Part shown: in pieces, positions 16,726-24,789 of the stretch
How the letters are laid out: each line of letters starts with the position of its first letter
Position numbering within the stretch: the stretch's first letter is position 1
DNA from: an uncultured Acidobacteriota bacterium
GTDB taxonomy: Bacteria > Acidobacteriota > Vicinamibacteria > Vicinamibacterales > CAVVIG01
Assembly (NCBI GenBank): GCA_902825985.1
Contig: CADEDC010000003.1
Location: 94,383 to 158,382 of the forward strand
Length of the DNA stretch: 64,000 nt
Direction of reading: 5' to 3'
The notes under the pieces: model-generated
The model's database searches: none
Told to the model about the DNA's origin: nothing
Seen by the model: the letters and a program-made list of their open reading frames with translations, nothing else
Program-made: the position numbers and the translations under genes

Positions 16726-17817
16726 CTACTGTTCCTGCCACGCGAACGGCGGGAATGCCCCGCCGCTGTCTGCCGGGAACGGCACCAGGATGACCGGCGA
16801 CCGCTCTGCCGTCGCGATGTTCGCATCGGATCGGGTCGATCCGGCGACGACCATGAAGCCGACCAGTTCACCCGGACGCGGCACGTAATTGGCCATCGGA
16901 CCCCAACGGCTCGGGTCGTAGAGCCAGCCCGGGCCGATATCCGACGGCTTGGTCAACGCCTTCGTCGTCTGACCCGGCCGCCAGCGCTCGGCTCCCGTTC
17001 CGTACCACCGCCCGTTGACGTTGAAGAACACCCACAGCGTGGCCTCCTGCGTCGTCCCGTCGTTGGCGATGACGACCGGTGGCCACGTTCCGCGGCGCGT
17101 GTGATCGAGGAAGATCTGTCCGCCGCCGAAGCGCAGCGCCGTGATTCGTGACGTGATCGGCCAGCCGCGGACGTCCGGGCTGCCGACGATGGTGACACGG
17201 CCGAGGTCGAATCCGCCCGGCGCCGGATTGGCCGGCGCAGGGGGTGGGGGCGGCGGTGGCGGAGGTGGTGGCTCCACGGGCGGCGGCGGTGGTGTCGCCG
17301 ACCGCCGGCGCAGGGTTTCCGTGCCGCGCACCGGACCCAGGCATGTCGTGCCCGAGTACGGAATGGTCAGGGTGTTGCTGTCGACGATGACGCCGGTTCC
17401 CGACACCGAGAAGCTGCACGCCGCGAAGCCGCCGACGACGGCGGCCCCGTCCACCGAGACATGCAGCTGCTGCGGACCGGCCATCGTGCCATGAGCCGTG
17501 CCGCTGATTGTGAGATTGCCGCCGCACGTCGCCGAGAAACTGCCATTGAGGGCGCTGTCCGACTGGCTGGATACCTGCCACTGGAACTCACCGCACGTCG
17601 AGACATCCGGAATCGTGAAGCCGGCGTCGGAGGCCCAGACGCCGACCAGCGGGCCGTTCGGCGAGCCGCCCGCCACCGGCTCCGGCGTCGATGCGGGACC
17701 GGTGTTCGTCGGCACCAGCAGGGTCGTTTCCTGCTCGAATCCGGCACACGCCGCGAAGAGGGCGACGAGGATCGGCAGGGCCAGCCGCAGGCGCACGGGA
17801 CCGGATCGCGAAGTCAT
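16726..17817 (-). CDS. Lipoprotein of unknown function with proline-rich linker
   Basis: The 363-residue protein has a lipoprotein signal peptide (V-A-L-F-A-A-C, Cys near residue 24). A beta-rich domain of about 150 residues follows with several Cys and many Ser, Thr and Gly. Then comes a proline-rich linker around 175-200 and a C-terminal domain of about 160 residues with W-P-P-V-V-I-A-N-D-G and V-F-F-N-V-N-G-R-W-Y-G. I do not recognise either globular part. The tract suggests an extended arm reaching from the membrane. It is monocistronic, with an AGGGG ribosome site and a TGTAAT -10 box (17841-17846). Confidence 0.8.
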   Translation of the reverse strand: MTSRSGPVRLRLALPILVALFAACAGFEQETTLLVPTNTGPASTPEPVAGGSPNGPLVGVWASDAGFTIPDVSTCGEFQWQVSSQSDSALNGSFSATCGGNLTISGTAHGTMAGPQQLHVSVDGAAVVGGFAACSFSVSGTGVIVDSNTLTIPYSGTTCLGPVRGTETLRRRSATPPPPPVEPPPPPPPPPPPAPANPAPGGFDLGRVTIVGSPDVRGWPITSRITALRFGGGQIFLDHTRRGTWPPVVIANDGTTQEATLWVFFNVNGRWYGTGAERWRPGQTTKALTKPSDIGPGWLYDPSRWGPMANYVPRPGELVGFMVVAGSTRSDANIATAERSPVILVPFPADSGGAFPPFAWQEQ

Positions 17818-17820
17818 CTC

Positions 17821-17938
17821 TGCATCCCCTCGGCGAACCGATTACAGAATCGTGCGCCGAATCACGAACTTGCGCGTGACTCACGCGGAACTGGCCCGGT
17901 TTGGCCTGAGAAAGTCGGTTACGCCGACAGGGGATGCA
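17821..17938. repeat. 118-bp element with terminal inverted repeats and an internal palindrome
   Basis: TGCATCCCCT at 17821-17830 is repeated inverted at 17929-17938, and the arms continue imperfectly inward (CGGCG-AACCGA against GTCGGCGTAACCGA). The centre holds a perfect 7-1-7 palindrome, CGCGTGA-C-TCACGCG, at 17873-17887. The right arm includes the stop codon of the Nudix gene. It could be a small non-autonomous repeat or a regulatory region; I cannot decide from a single copy. Confidence 0.5.
17841..17846 (-). promoter_or_regulatory. -10 box (TGTAAT) for the lipoprotein gene
   Basis: TGTAAT on the minus strand lies 23 bases before the lipoprotein ATG with an AGGGG ribosome site between them. 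It is inside a structured intergenic element (17821-17938). Confidence 0.4.
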
Positions 17939-18470
17939 GAAGCCCCGCCAGGTAGTCGCGTAGCCCTTCGTTGGTGCTGCGGAACGCGAGCTCGTCCCAC
18001 GGGAGCGCCGCCGGCGTGAACTCGGCGATCTCGAGCCCTTCGTCGTCGCAGCACAGGCTGCCGCCCAGCGCCGACGCCGCGTAGACGACGATGACCGGCG
18101 CCCGGCCCGGATACGAGTAGATGTTGACGAGGCCGTCGAGGCGGACGTCGAGCCCGCATTCCTCGCGTGCCTCACGGACCGCCGCCACCGTCAGCGGCTC
18201 ACCGCGATCGACGTAGCCGCCGGGGAACACCCACTTGCCGTAGCCCGGGTCGATCGCGCGGCGAACCATGACGATCCGATTCGTCGCCGTCCGGATGATC
18301 GTGCCGACGGCAATCTTGGGGTCGAGGTAGAAGACGAACTGGCATCCCGTACAGACCAGCCGCTCCGGCTCGAGCGGCTTGAGCAGACGTCGCTCGAGCC
18401 CGCTGCCGCACCGCGGACAGAACCGGAAAGCGTGCGACTCGTCGTGGGGGTGCAGGTGGAACTCCGGCAC
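17919..18470 (-). CDS. Nudix hydrolase with N-terminal zinc ribbon (NudC-like)
   Basis: From the GTG at 18470 the protein has 183 residues. A zinc ribbon with C18-x2-C21 and C40-x2-C43 precedes a complete Nudix box at 85-107 (G-x5-E-x7-R-E-x-x-E-E-x-G-L). The zinc ribbon plus Nudix order is that of NADH pyrophosphatase and ADP-ribose hydrolase relatives; the protein is shorter than NudC. ATGs at 18494 and 18500 would also be in frame, but they place the N-terminus over the shared -10 box and the def start. A TATACT on this strand, 5 bases before the GTG, supports a leaderless mRNA from 18470. Confidence 0.85.
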   Translation of the reverse strand: MPEFHLHPHDESHAFRFCPRCGSGLERRLLKPLEPERLVCTGCQFVFYLDPKIAVGTIIRTATNRIVMVRRAIDPGYGKWVFPGGYVDRGEPLTVAAVREAREECGLDVRLDGLVNIYSYPGRAPVIVVYAASALGGSLCCDDEGLEIAEFTPAALPWDELAFRSTNEGLRDYLAGLLHPLSA

Positions 18471-18475
18471 GACCC

Positions 18476-18483
18476 AGTATAAT
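18476..18483. promoter_or_regulatory. Bidirectional -10 element between the Nudix gene and def
   Basis: The octamer AGTATAAT reads TATAAT on the plus strand (18478-18483), 9 bases before the def ATG. On the minus strand it reads TATACT (18481-18476), 5 bases before the Nudix GTG. One AT-rich element can therefore serve both directions, giving two nearly leaderless mRNAs. Confidence 0.6.
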
Positions 18484-18492
18484 TCCGGGAAC

Positions 18493-19038
18493 ATGGCCAT
18501 TCTGAAAGTGGCGCACATGGGCCACCCCGTGCTGCGGACGAAAGCCCGCGCCTTGTCGCCGGCGGACGTCCGGACGGCCGAACTCCAGACGCTGATCGAC
18601 GACATGATCGACACCATGGTCGAGTACCGCGGCGTCGGTCTCGCGGCGCCGCAAGTGCACGAAGGCATTCGACTCTTCGTCGGCGATCTCGGGGCGCGCG
18701 ACGAGGAGGACGCCGACGCCGAGCCGATGGTCCTCATCAATCCCGAGATCAGCCCGGTCGGGCCGGAGATGGTCGAAGACTGGGAGGGGTGCCTGAGCAT
18801 TCCGGACATCCGCGGCAAGGTGCCGCGCTACCGCGACATCAGGCTGAGGGCGCTCAACCGCAAGGGCGAACGGATTGAGATGCGCGCCAAGAATTTCTCG
18901 GCGCGCATCATCCAGCACGAAACCGATCACCTGGACGGCGTCCTCTTCTTCGACCGGATGAACGGCTTCGAGTCGCTGACCTTCCTCGAGGAGTACAGTC
19001 GCTACTGGGCGAAGCGCGAGGACGACGAAGAGGCGTGA
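18493..19038 (+). CDS. def: Peptide deformylase
   Basis: The 181-residue protein shows all three deformylase motifs: G-V-G-L-A-A-P-Q at 47-54, E-G-C-L-S at 98-102 and H-E-T-D-H at 142-146. The Cys and two His bind the catalytic metal and the Glu is the general base. It removes the formyl group from the N-terminal Met of new proteins. The ATG at 18493 fits family length and lies 9 bases after TATAAT, so there is no room for a ribosome site and the mRNA is probably leaderless. The acidic insert D-E-E-D-A-D-A-E near residue 70 is unusual. Confidence 0.95.
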   Translation: MAILKVAHMGHPVLRTKARALSPADVRTAELQTLIDDMIDTMVEYRGVGLAAPQVHEGIRLFVGDLGARDEEDADAEPMVLINPEISPVGPEMVEDWEGCLSIPDIRGKVPRYRDIRLRALNRKGERIEMRAKNFSARIIQHETDHLDGVLFFDRMNGFESLTFLEEYSRYWAKREDDEEA

Positions 19039-19157
19039 GCCGGCCGCCCGGTGCGGCGCCGGCGTCCGTCCAGGCGAGCGTCGCCCGCAGGTCGTCGATC
19101 AGCCGGCCACCGATCCTGCGCAGCATAGCCTCGGACCGCCGCCGTGCGACCTGGACA

Positions 19158-19676
19158 TCAACCGTTCTGCAGGACAGGCCAGACCGCCGCGCGCCAGGCG
19201 GCGACCTTGCGCGCGACGGGCAGGGCGGCATGCGCCGGGCTCGTCGAGGGCAGTCGGACGCGAGCGATGGCGACCGATTCGGGTTCGAGCGCCGGCAGCA
19301 CCAGCCGCTGGAACAGCGCCGCCGCGGTCGCCCCGTTGAACGCGATCAGCCGGATGTCGGGATGCGCGTGCAGGAAAGGCTCGAGGTCGTTCGCCACGAC
19401 CGATCGGCGCCGAATCGCCGCGTCACGACTCCCGCCGCGGGCGGCCGCCGCGCAGACGTCCCAGAGCGCCAGACGCGCCGCCACGAGCCGGCCGAGTCGC
19501 TCGCGATAGGGCAGCGCCACCGGAATGCCGGTGAGCTCGGCGATGATCGCCCAGAAACCGTTGCGCGGGTGCGCGTAGTACTCACCGGCGGCAATCGACG
19601 CGTCTCCCGGAAGGCTGCCGAGAATCAGCACCCGCGCATCATCACCCGCGACCGGTCCGAGGTTCGAGGCGGTCAG
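19158..19676 (-). CDS. Uracil-DNA glycosylase family protein (hypoxanthine-DNA glycosylase-like)
   Basis: About 172 residues. Near the N-terminus it has L-I-L-G-S-L-P-G-D-A-S followed by Y-Y-A-H-P-R-N-G-F-W, the signature of the hypoxanthine/deoxyinosine-DNA glycosylase branch of the uracil-DNA glycosylase superfamily. L-I-A-F-N-G-A-T-A-A and a C-terminal L-P-S-T-S-P-A-H complete the fold. It would excise deaminated bases from DNA. No ATG, GTG or TTG gives a full-length product; CTG at 19676, overlapping the thyX stop as CTGA, gives the expected 15-residue lead to the LGS motif. A GTG within that motif would truncate the enzyme. Confidence 0.82.
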   Translation of the reverse strand: MTASNLGPVAGDDARVLILGSLPGDASIAAGEYYAHPRNGFWAIIAELTGIPVALPYRERLGRLVAARLALWDVCAAAARGGSRDAAIRRRSVVANDLEPFLHAHPDIRLIAFNGATAAALFQRLVLPALEPESVAIARVRLPSTSPAHAALPVARKVAAWRAAVWPVLQNG

Positions 19677-21322
19677 CGCGGCGGTTCCGTGATCGCGCGC
19701 TGCTGGCGCTTGGATTCCAGCGCCCGCTCGGCGTCCAGCCGTTCGAGTTCCACCTCGCTGTGATCGGCGAACTGCATGGCCCCGGCGATCGCGTGATGAC
19801 CGGCGACGTCGGCGATGCGTCGGTGCATGTGTTGGCATACCCGCCGATACGAGGGATGGCCCTGAGGCGCCGTGCGCAGCTCGATCACGTGCATCGCCTC
19901 GCGTGCGTTCATGTCCATGTAGAAGCGGACACGGTAGGCCATGACCACCGCATAGGGCGCGACGTCGACGCGACCGCGCGCGACGAGGGCATCGTGCAGC
20001 GTCGCCGAGGCGTCCATCACCGTCTGCCAGTCGTGAAGTGCGCCGAACTCCTCGATGGCGGCCGGCCGCACGTGACCGTGACCGGGGTGGAGCGGCTGCC
20101 ACTCGATCGTCAACATGCGGTGACGCTGCAGGTCGCGAAACGCGCCGTAGTCGGTGAGCACATCGAAGCGATAGCGGGTGCGCTCGAAGGCCCGGCCGGG
20201 CCGGTGCCGGCGATTGGTGCGGTCACCGAGGTAGGCGCGCAGCAGCGCGGTCCGCGCGTCGGAGTCGAGCCGACGAGCCAGCGCCATCAGCTCGTCGTCG
20301 GAGCGCTGTGCCACCGAGTACAGCGCCGAGGCGACCACCTTCACCTCGCCGTCGGGGTCGAACTCCGTGAGCCGGACTTCGTCGGCCGCATCGACGTCGA
20401 CCGCCGGGCCCGCGAACTCGCGCGCGAGGACCGGCAGCGCCGCCGCCAGGAAGCCGGCGCGGGTCATCGCGAGATACTCGATCGAGCGGACGCCGCGGCC
20501 GGGTTGGTCGACGCGGGCGAGAAACGCCGGAATCACCTGTCGCAGCTCCACCAGCATGGCCGCCGCGCAGTCGCGCACTTCGTCGAGCGGATGCGCGAAC
20601 ATCCGCAGCAGCAGCGCCTCGTACGCCTGACCGGAACCGAACAGGCCGACGTTGGACGTGGTCGACGCCGGCAGCAGACCGCGCAGCGTGTCGAGCGCCT
20701 TGGCGCGAATCACGGACCGGTAGACGCCGTCGGCATCGCCCGCTGCCTTCGGATGCTTGCGGCGGAAGTGTTCCTCGGCCACCGGAATCCACTTCGCATA
20801 GGTCGCGAATGCCAGGTCCATCGTCTGGACGTAGCGCTCGCGCAGGCGGGCGTCCGTCAACTCGGCCGGCACGTGGTACTTCCAGCGCCCGTGCGGCCGA
20901 TCCGTGTACGGCACGTAGCGGGTGGACTGTTCGAGGTACGCCATCAGGCGCCCCCACTCGAGCACCTTCGTCAACACGTTCGACACGCCTTCGCAGGCGA
21001 GGTGGGCGCCGCCGAGCTGGGCGACGGAGTCGTCGCCGTATTCGCTGAGCACGCGCGCGAACAACCGGTCGGCCCGTTCGACGCCGACGGCGGAGGTGTC
21101 GAAGGCGGCACCCGTGACGCCGGCCTGGCCGAGGAATTCGTCGAGGAAGAGGCGGCGCAGCGATTTCGCCGAGCGGGAGTAGCGCGCGAACAGCGCGCCC
21201 TTGACCGTCTCTGGCAGGTTGGTCAGCGCAAAGATCGGCCGGTCGCTGTTGGTGAAGTACGGCGCGAGGAGACGCGCTTCGTCCGCGGTGAAGGTGTCCT
21301 GGGTGACGGGAGATGTCGGCAC
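19673..21322 (-). CDS. thyX: Tandem ThyX-like FAD-dependent thymidylate synthase
   Basis: From the GTG at 21322 the protein has 549 residues, about twice the usual ThyX length. The first half has S-E-Y-G-D-D-S-V, the motif remnant W-G-R-L-M-A-Y-L-E-Q-S-T-R-Y at 123-136 and L-P-A-S-T-T-S-N near 218. The second half has R-H-R-M-L-T-I-E at 400-407 and an R-F-Y-M-D-M-N-A-R-E-A-M-H block near 490. ThyX makes dTMP from dUMP with methylenetetrahydrofolate and FAD. The full R-H-R-x2-S-x-N-x2-S-x-R-Y motif is split between the halves. A TACAAT box 10 bases upstream supports the GTG start. Confidence 0.85.
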   Translation of the reverse strand: MPTSPVTQDTFTADEARLLAPYFTNSDRPIFALTNLPETVKGALFARYSRSAKSLRRLFLDEFLGQAGVTGAAFDTSAVGVERADRLFARVLSEYGDDSVAQLGGAHLACEGVSNVLTKVLEWGRLMAYLEQSTRYVPYTDRPHGRWKYHVPAELTDARLRERYVQTMDLAFATYAKWIPVAEEHFRRKHPKAAGDADGVYRSVIRAKALDTLRGLLPASTTSNVGLFGSGQAYEALLLRMFAHPLDEVRDCAAAMLVELRQVIPAFLARVDQPGRGVRSIEYLAMTRAGFLAAALPVLAREFAGPAVDVDAADEVRLTEFDPDGEVKVVASALYSVAQRSDDELMALARRLDSDARTALLRAYLGDRTNRRHRPGRAFERTRYRFDVLTDYGAFRDLQRHRMLTIEWQPLHPGHGHVRPAAIEEFGALHDWQTVMDASATLHDALVARGRVDVAPYAVVMAYRVRFYMDMNAREAMHVIELRTAPQGHPSYRRVCQHMHRRIADVAGHHAIAGAMQFADHSEVELERLDAERALESKRQQRAITEPPR

Positions 21323-21332
21323 GATGGGCGAG

Positions 21333-21338
21333 ATTGTA
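21333..21338 (-). promoter_or_regulatory. -10 box (TACAAT) for thyX
   Basis: TACAAT on the minus strand ends 10 bases before the GTG at 21322, giving a leader of at most about 4 bases. No -35 consensus is seen. This supports the GTG start over the upstream in-frame ATG at 21475. Confidence 0.5.
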
Positions 21339-21495
21339 CCAACGACCGGCCGCCGCGCCAGCGGCGGCGCCGGGACGGCCGGCGACGCGCCTTGCGGCGG
21401 CCGGCGCCCCGGCAACGGGGCCCCGGCCCGGTACGCCTGCCGGCGACGTGATGGGCCGGGCAGATCGCGGGACAATACTAGAAATCAGGCCGTAT

Positions 21496-21525
21496 TTGAC
21501 TTATTTGTGAAACGATTCACATAAT
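21496..21525 (+). promoter_or_regulatory. Sigma-70-type promoter of the LolD/FtsX-like operon
   Basis: TTGACT (21496-21501) and CATAAT (21520-21525) are separated by 18 bases. The predicted leader to the ATG at 21566 is about 34 bases and contains a small hairpin, GGACGC paired with GCGTCC (21530-21547). A CRP-type palindrome fills the spacer. Confidence 0.7.
21506..21521. promoter_or_regulatory. CRP/FNR-type operator TGTGA-N6-TCACA
   Basis: The 16-bp sequence TGTGAAACGATTCACA matches the CRP consensus TGTGA-N6-TCACA exactly and forms TGTGAA-ACGA-TTCACA. It lies between the -35 and -10 boxes and overlaps the -10, so a bound CRP-like or TetR/GntR-like regulator would repress here. Confidence 0.72.
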
Positions 21526-21565
21526 TGCCGGACGCGCCTCTGCGTCCGACGCCAGCGGGAACACG

Positions 21566-22240
21566 ATGATCGACCTCGACCGCGTCACCAGGCAGTTCGA
21601 AGGGAAGCGGAACGTCACCGCGCTGCGCGAGGTCAGCCTGACCATCGCGAAGGGCGACCTGGTGTCGATCGTCGGGCCGTCGGGATCCGGCAAGTCGACT
21701 CTGCTGAACCTGATGGGCGGCCTCGACCGGCCGACGACCGGTTCGGTCGCCATCGACGGTGAATCGCTCGCCAACCTGGGCGACGACGGCCTGACCCGAG
21801 TGCGGCGCGACAAGATCGGTTTCATCTTCCAGTTCTTCAACCTGCTGCCGACCCTGTCGTGCCTCGAGAACGTCGGGCTCCCGTTGCATCTGCGCGGCTG
21901 GGCCCGCAGGAAGGTGCACGAGCGGGCGATCGAACTGCTGCAGCTCGTCCAGCTCGGCCACCGGGTGCACCATCTTCCCGAAGAGCTCTCGGGCGGCGAG
22001 CGCCAGCGCGTCGCCATCGCTCGCGCCCTGTCGATCTATCCGCCCATCCTGCTCGCCGATGAACCGACCGGCAATCTCGACACGCGCACCGGCGGCGACA
22101 TTCTGGCGCTGATCGACGACCTGCACCGGCGGCTCGGCGCGACCGTCGTCATCGTCACGCACGATCTCCAGGTGGCGGAACGCTGCCAGCGGACCATCAC
22201 GCTGCGCGACGGTGGCATCGAACAGGACGTCCGGCGATGA
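21566..22240 (+). CDS. ABC transporter ATPase, LolD/YbbA-like
   Basis: The 224-residue protein is a stand-alone nucleotide-binding domain. It has Walker A G-P-S-G-S-G-K-S-T at 37-45, the Q-loop in I-F-Q-F-F-N-L-L-P-T, the signature E-L-S-G-G-E-R-Q-R-V-A near 142, Walker B L-L-A-D-E-P-T-G-N-L-D and a switch His. The FQFFNLLPTLS and TGNLDT segments place it with LolD, MacB and YbbA, which drive FtsX-type permeases rather than import systems. It overlaps the permease gene by ATGA, so the two are made as a pair. It could in principle also serve the ATPase-less permeases at 2119-4694. Confidence 0.94.
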   Translation: MIDLDRVTRQFEGKRNVTALREVSLTIAKGDLVSIVGPSGSGKSTLLNLMGGLDRPTTGSVAIDGESLANLGDDGLTRVRRDKIGFIFQFFNLLPTLSCLENVGLPLHLRGWARRKVHERAIELLQLVQLGHRVHHLPEELSGGERQRVAIARALSIYPPILLADEPTGNLDTRTGGDILALIDDLHRRLGATVVIVTHDLQVAERCQRTITLRDGGIEQDVRR

Positions 22241-24789
22241 ACCTGCTCCGTCTCATCAGCTGGCCGTACGTCCGCAAGCACGTGCTGCGGACGGTCCTGA
22301 CCACCGCCGGCATCGTCCTCGGTGTCGCCGTGTTCGTCGGCATGCACACCGCCAACCAGAGCGTCCTGTTCGCCTTCAACAGCACGGTCGATCGCATTGC
22401 CGGCAAGACCGAGCTCCAGGTGTCCGCCGGCGAAACCGGCTTCGACGAAGCGGTGCTCGAGACGGTGCAGGGTGCCGCGACGGTCCGGGTTGCCGTCCCG
22501 GTCATCGAAGCGGTCGTCGACAGCCAGCGGGAAGGCCAGGGCAACCTGCTCGTCCTCGGCACGGACATGACCGGCGATCGCAGCCTGCGCGACTACGACC
22601 TCGAGGACGCCGACGAGGCGATCATCGACGATCCGCTGGTGTTCCTGGCGCAGGCCGACTCGATCATGCTGACGAAGGCGTTCGCCGATCGAAACGGCCT
22701 CTCGGTCAACAGCGTGATGACGCTCGGCACGGCACTCGGGCCGCGGGCGTTCACCGTCCGCGGCATCATGAAGTCGAAGGGGCTGGCCAGTGCGTTCGGC
22801 GGCAATCTCGCCATCATGGACATCTACGCCGCGCAGCGGATGTTCGGCCGCGGCCGGACCTTCGATCGGATCGATCTGGCGACGCGCCCGGGCGTGACGA
22901 TTGAAGAGGCGGGGGCCGAGTTGCGGACGCTGCTCGGCCCGGGGTTCCAGGTCGATGTGCCGGCCGGACGCGGGCAGCAGTTCCAGGCGATGACCGCCTC
23001 CTACGGCATCATGGTCAGCATCTCGAGCCTCTTCGCCCTGTTCATCGGGATGTTCATCATCTACAACGCTTTTGCGATTGCCGTGACGCAGCGGCGATCG
23101 GAGATCGGCATCCTGCGGGCGCTCGGGGCAACCGGCAGCCAGGTTCGCCGGCTGTTCCTGCTCGAGAGCGCCGCGACCGGCCTGGTCGGGTCGCTCGGTG
23201 GCCTGGCGCTCGGGCTGCTCATGGCGCGCGGCATCGCCGCCTCCATCGGAACGATCATGCAGGACGTCTATGGCGTCGCCCAGCGTGCCGACGAGATCGC
23301 CACCAGTCCGGCGCTGCTCGGCCTCGCGCTGGCGGTCGGGGTGGGCACCAGCGTCGTGGCGGCGCTCATCCCGGCCGGCCAGGCGGCGCGGGTGGATCCG
23401 GTGCAGGCGCTCCAGAAGGGCAGGTACCAGGTGCTGTCGGCAGGCGAGAATCGCGCCCGCCTGATGGCCGCGGCGGCGCTCGGCATCGTCTCCGTCCTGT
23501 GCGTCGCCGTGCCGACGTCGCGTCCGGTCTTCTACGCCGGCTATCTGCTGGCCATCGTCGTCGCGCTGCTGCTCGGGCCGATTCTCGCCCTCGTGCTCAG
23601 CCGGGCGATCCGGCCGTTGTTGAAGTGGCTGCGGCCCGTCGAAGGGGCGTTGGCGGCGGACAGTCTCATCCAGGCGCCGCGGCGGACGTCGGCCAGCGTC
23701 GCGGCGCTGATGCTGTCGCTCGCCCTGGTGACCGCATTCGCGGGCATGGCGCGCGCCAGCTACAACTCGATTCTCGACTGGGTGAACGGCACCCTGAACC
23801 CGGATCTGTTCGTCAGCCCGTCGCAGGACGTCGTGACCAGGACCCTGCGTTTCCCGGCCGCGATGGGCGACGAGCTGGCGGCGCTGCCCGGCATCGAGCG
23901 TGTGCAGCGGGTGCGCAACGCCCGCATCCTGTTTCGCGGCACACCGGTGATGATCGTCGCGACCGACATCGCCAGCCTGGCCGAGACCGCGCCGCGTGAA
24001 CCTGTAGAGGGACATCCGACCGAGATGTACCGGCTGACCGCCGCGGGACAGGGGCTGATGATCTCGGACAACCTCGCCAGACTGGCCGGCCTGCACGCCG
24101 GCGACGCGATCGAGATTCCCGCGCCGGCCGGCATCATCTCCCTGCCGATTGCCGGCATCATCGTCGACTACTCGGATCAGCAAGGGTCGATCATCATGGA
24201 CCAGGCGGTTTACCAGCGCTACTGGCGTGACGACACGGTGAACGTCTTCCGCATCTATCTCCGGGACGACGCCACCGCCGACGCCGTGAGCCGGTCGATT
24301 CTGTCGACCTACGCCGGTGAACGGCAGGTGTTCGTGCTGACCAACGGCGAGCTGCGGGACTACATCCTGCGCGTCACCGACCAGTGGTTCGGCCTGACCT
24401 CGATACAGATTGCCGTCGCGGTGTTCGTCGCCATCCTCGGTATCGTCAATACTCTGACGGTATCGATCACGGACCGCCGGCGCGAGCTCGGCGTGCTCAA
24501 GGCCGTGGGTGGCCTGCGCGGCCAGATCCGCCGGACCATCTGGTTGGAAGCGATCAGCATCGGGACGCTCGGGTTGGTGCTCGGCTTCGCGCTCGGCGCG
24601 CTGAACCTGTACTACATCCTGCAGATCATCGAGCGCGACATTGCCGGCATGCGGCTGGACTACGTCTTCCCGTTCGGCACGGCCCTCGCGCTCGTCCCGG
24701 TGATTCTGATCGCGGCGTTCGTGGCGGCGCTGTGGCCGGCCGAGTCGGCGGTGCGTGGGTCGCTGGTGGAGGCGCTCGAGTATGAATGA
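22237..24789 (+). CDS. ABC transporter permease with two FtsX units (YbbP-like)
   Basis: The 850-residue protein has an N-terminal helix, a first periplasmic core, three helices with R-R-S-E-I-G-I-L-R-A-L-G-A at about 285-300, three further helices around 410-460, a second periplasmic core and a last helix group with R-R-R-E-L-G-V-L-K-A-V-G-G. This duplicated FtsX plan is that of YbbP and of permeases that extract lipids or lipoproteins from the inner membrane. The start is fixed by the ATGA overlap with the ATPase. A LolA-like gene follows with an 8-base overlap, which suggests a lipidic substrate. The exact substrate is unknown. Confidence 0.93.
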   Translation: MNLLRLISWPYVRKHVLRTVLTTAGIVLGVAVFVGMHTANQSVLFAFNSTVDRIAGKTELQVSAGETGFDEAVLETVQGAATVRVAVPVIEAVVDSQREGQGNLLVLGTDMTGDRSLRDYDLEDADEAIIDDPLVFLAQADSIMLTKAFADRNGLSVNSVMTLGTALGPRAFTVRGIMKSKGLASAFGGNLAIMDIYAAQRMFGRGRTFDRIDLATRPGVTIEEAGAELRTLLGPGFQVDVPAGRGQQFQAMTASYGIMVSISSLFALFIGMFIIYNAFAIAVTQRRSEIGILRALGATGSQVRRLFLLESAATGLVGSLGGLALGLLMARGIAASIGTIMQDVYGVAQRADEIATSPALLGLALAVGVGTSVVAALIPAGQAARVDPVQALQKGRYQVLSAGENRARLMAAAALGIVSVLCVAVPTSRPVFYAGYLLAIVVALLLGPILALVLSRAIRPLLKWLRPVEGALAADSLIQAPRRTSASVAALMLSLALVTAFAGMARASYNSILDWVNGTLNPDLFVSPSQDVVTRTLRFPAAMGDELAALPGIERVQRVRNARILFRGTPVMIVATDIASLAETAPREPVEGHPTEMYRLTAAGQGLMISDNLARLAGLHAGDAIEIPAPAGIISLPIAGIIVDYSDQQGSIIMDQAVYQRYWRDDTVNVFRIYLRDDATADAVSRSILSTYAGERQVFVLTNGELRDYILRVTDQWFGLTSIQIAVAVFVAILGIVNTLTVSITDRRRELGVLKAVGGLRGQIRRTIWLEAISIGTLGLVLGFALGALNLYYILQIIERDIAGMRLDYVFPFGTALALVPVILIAAFVAALWPAESAVRGSLVEALEYE

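Noticed and set aside
21347..21366. GC-rich hairpin (GCCGCCGC with GCGGCGGC) upstream of thyX
   Set aside because: Such stems arise easily in this composition, and it has no T-run or position that suggests function.
19035..21451. Plus-strand open frames opposite the DNA glycosylase and thyX
   Set aside because: The minus strand encodes recognisable ThyX and glycosylase motifs; the plus frames have none.
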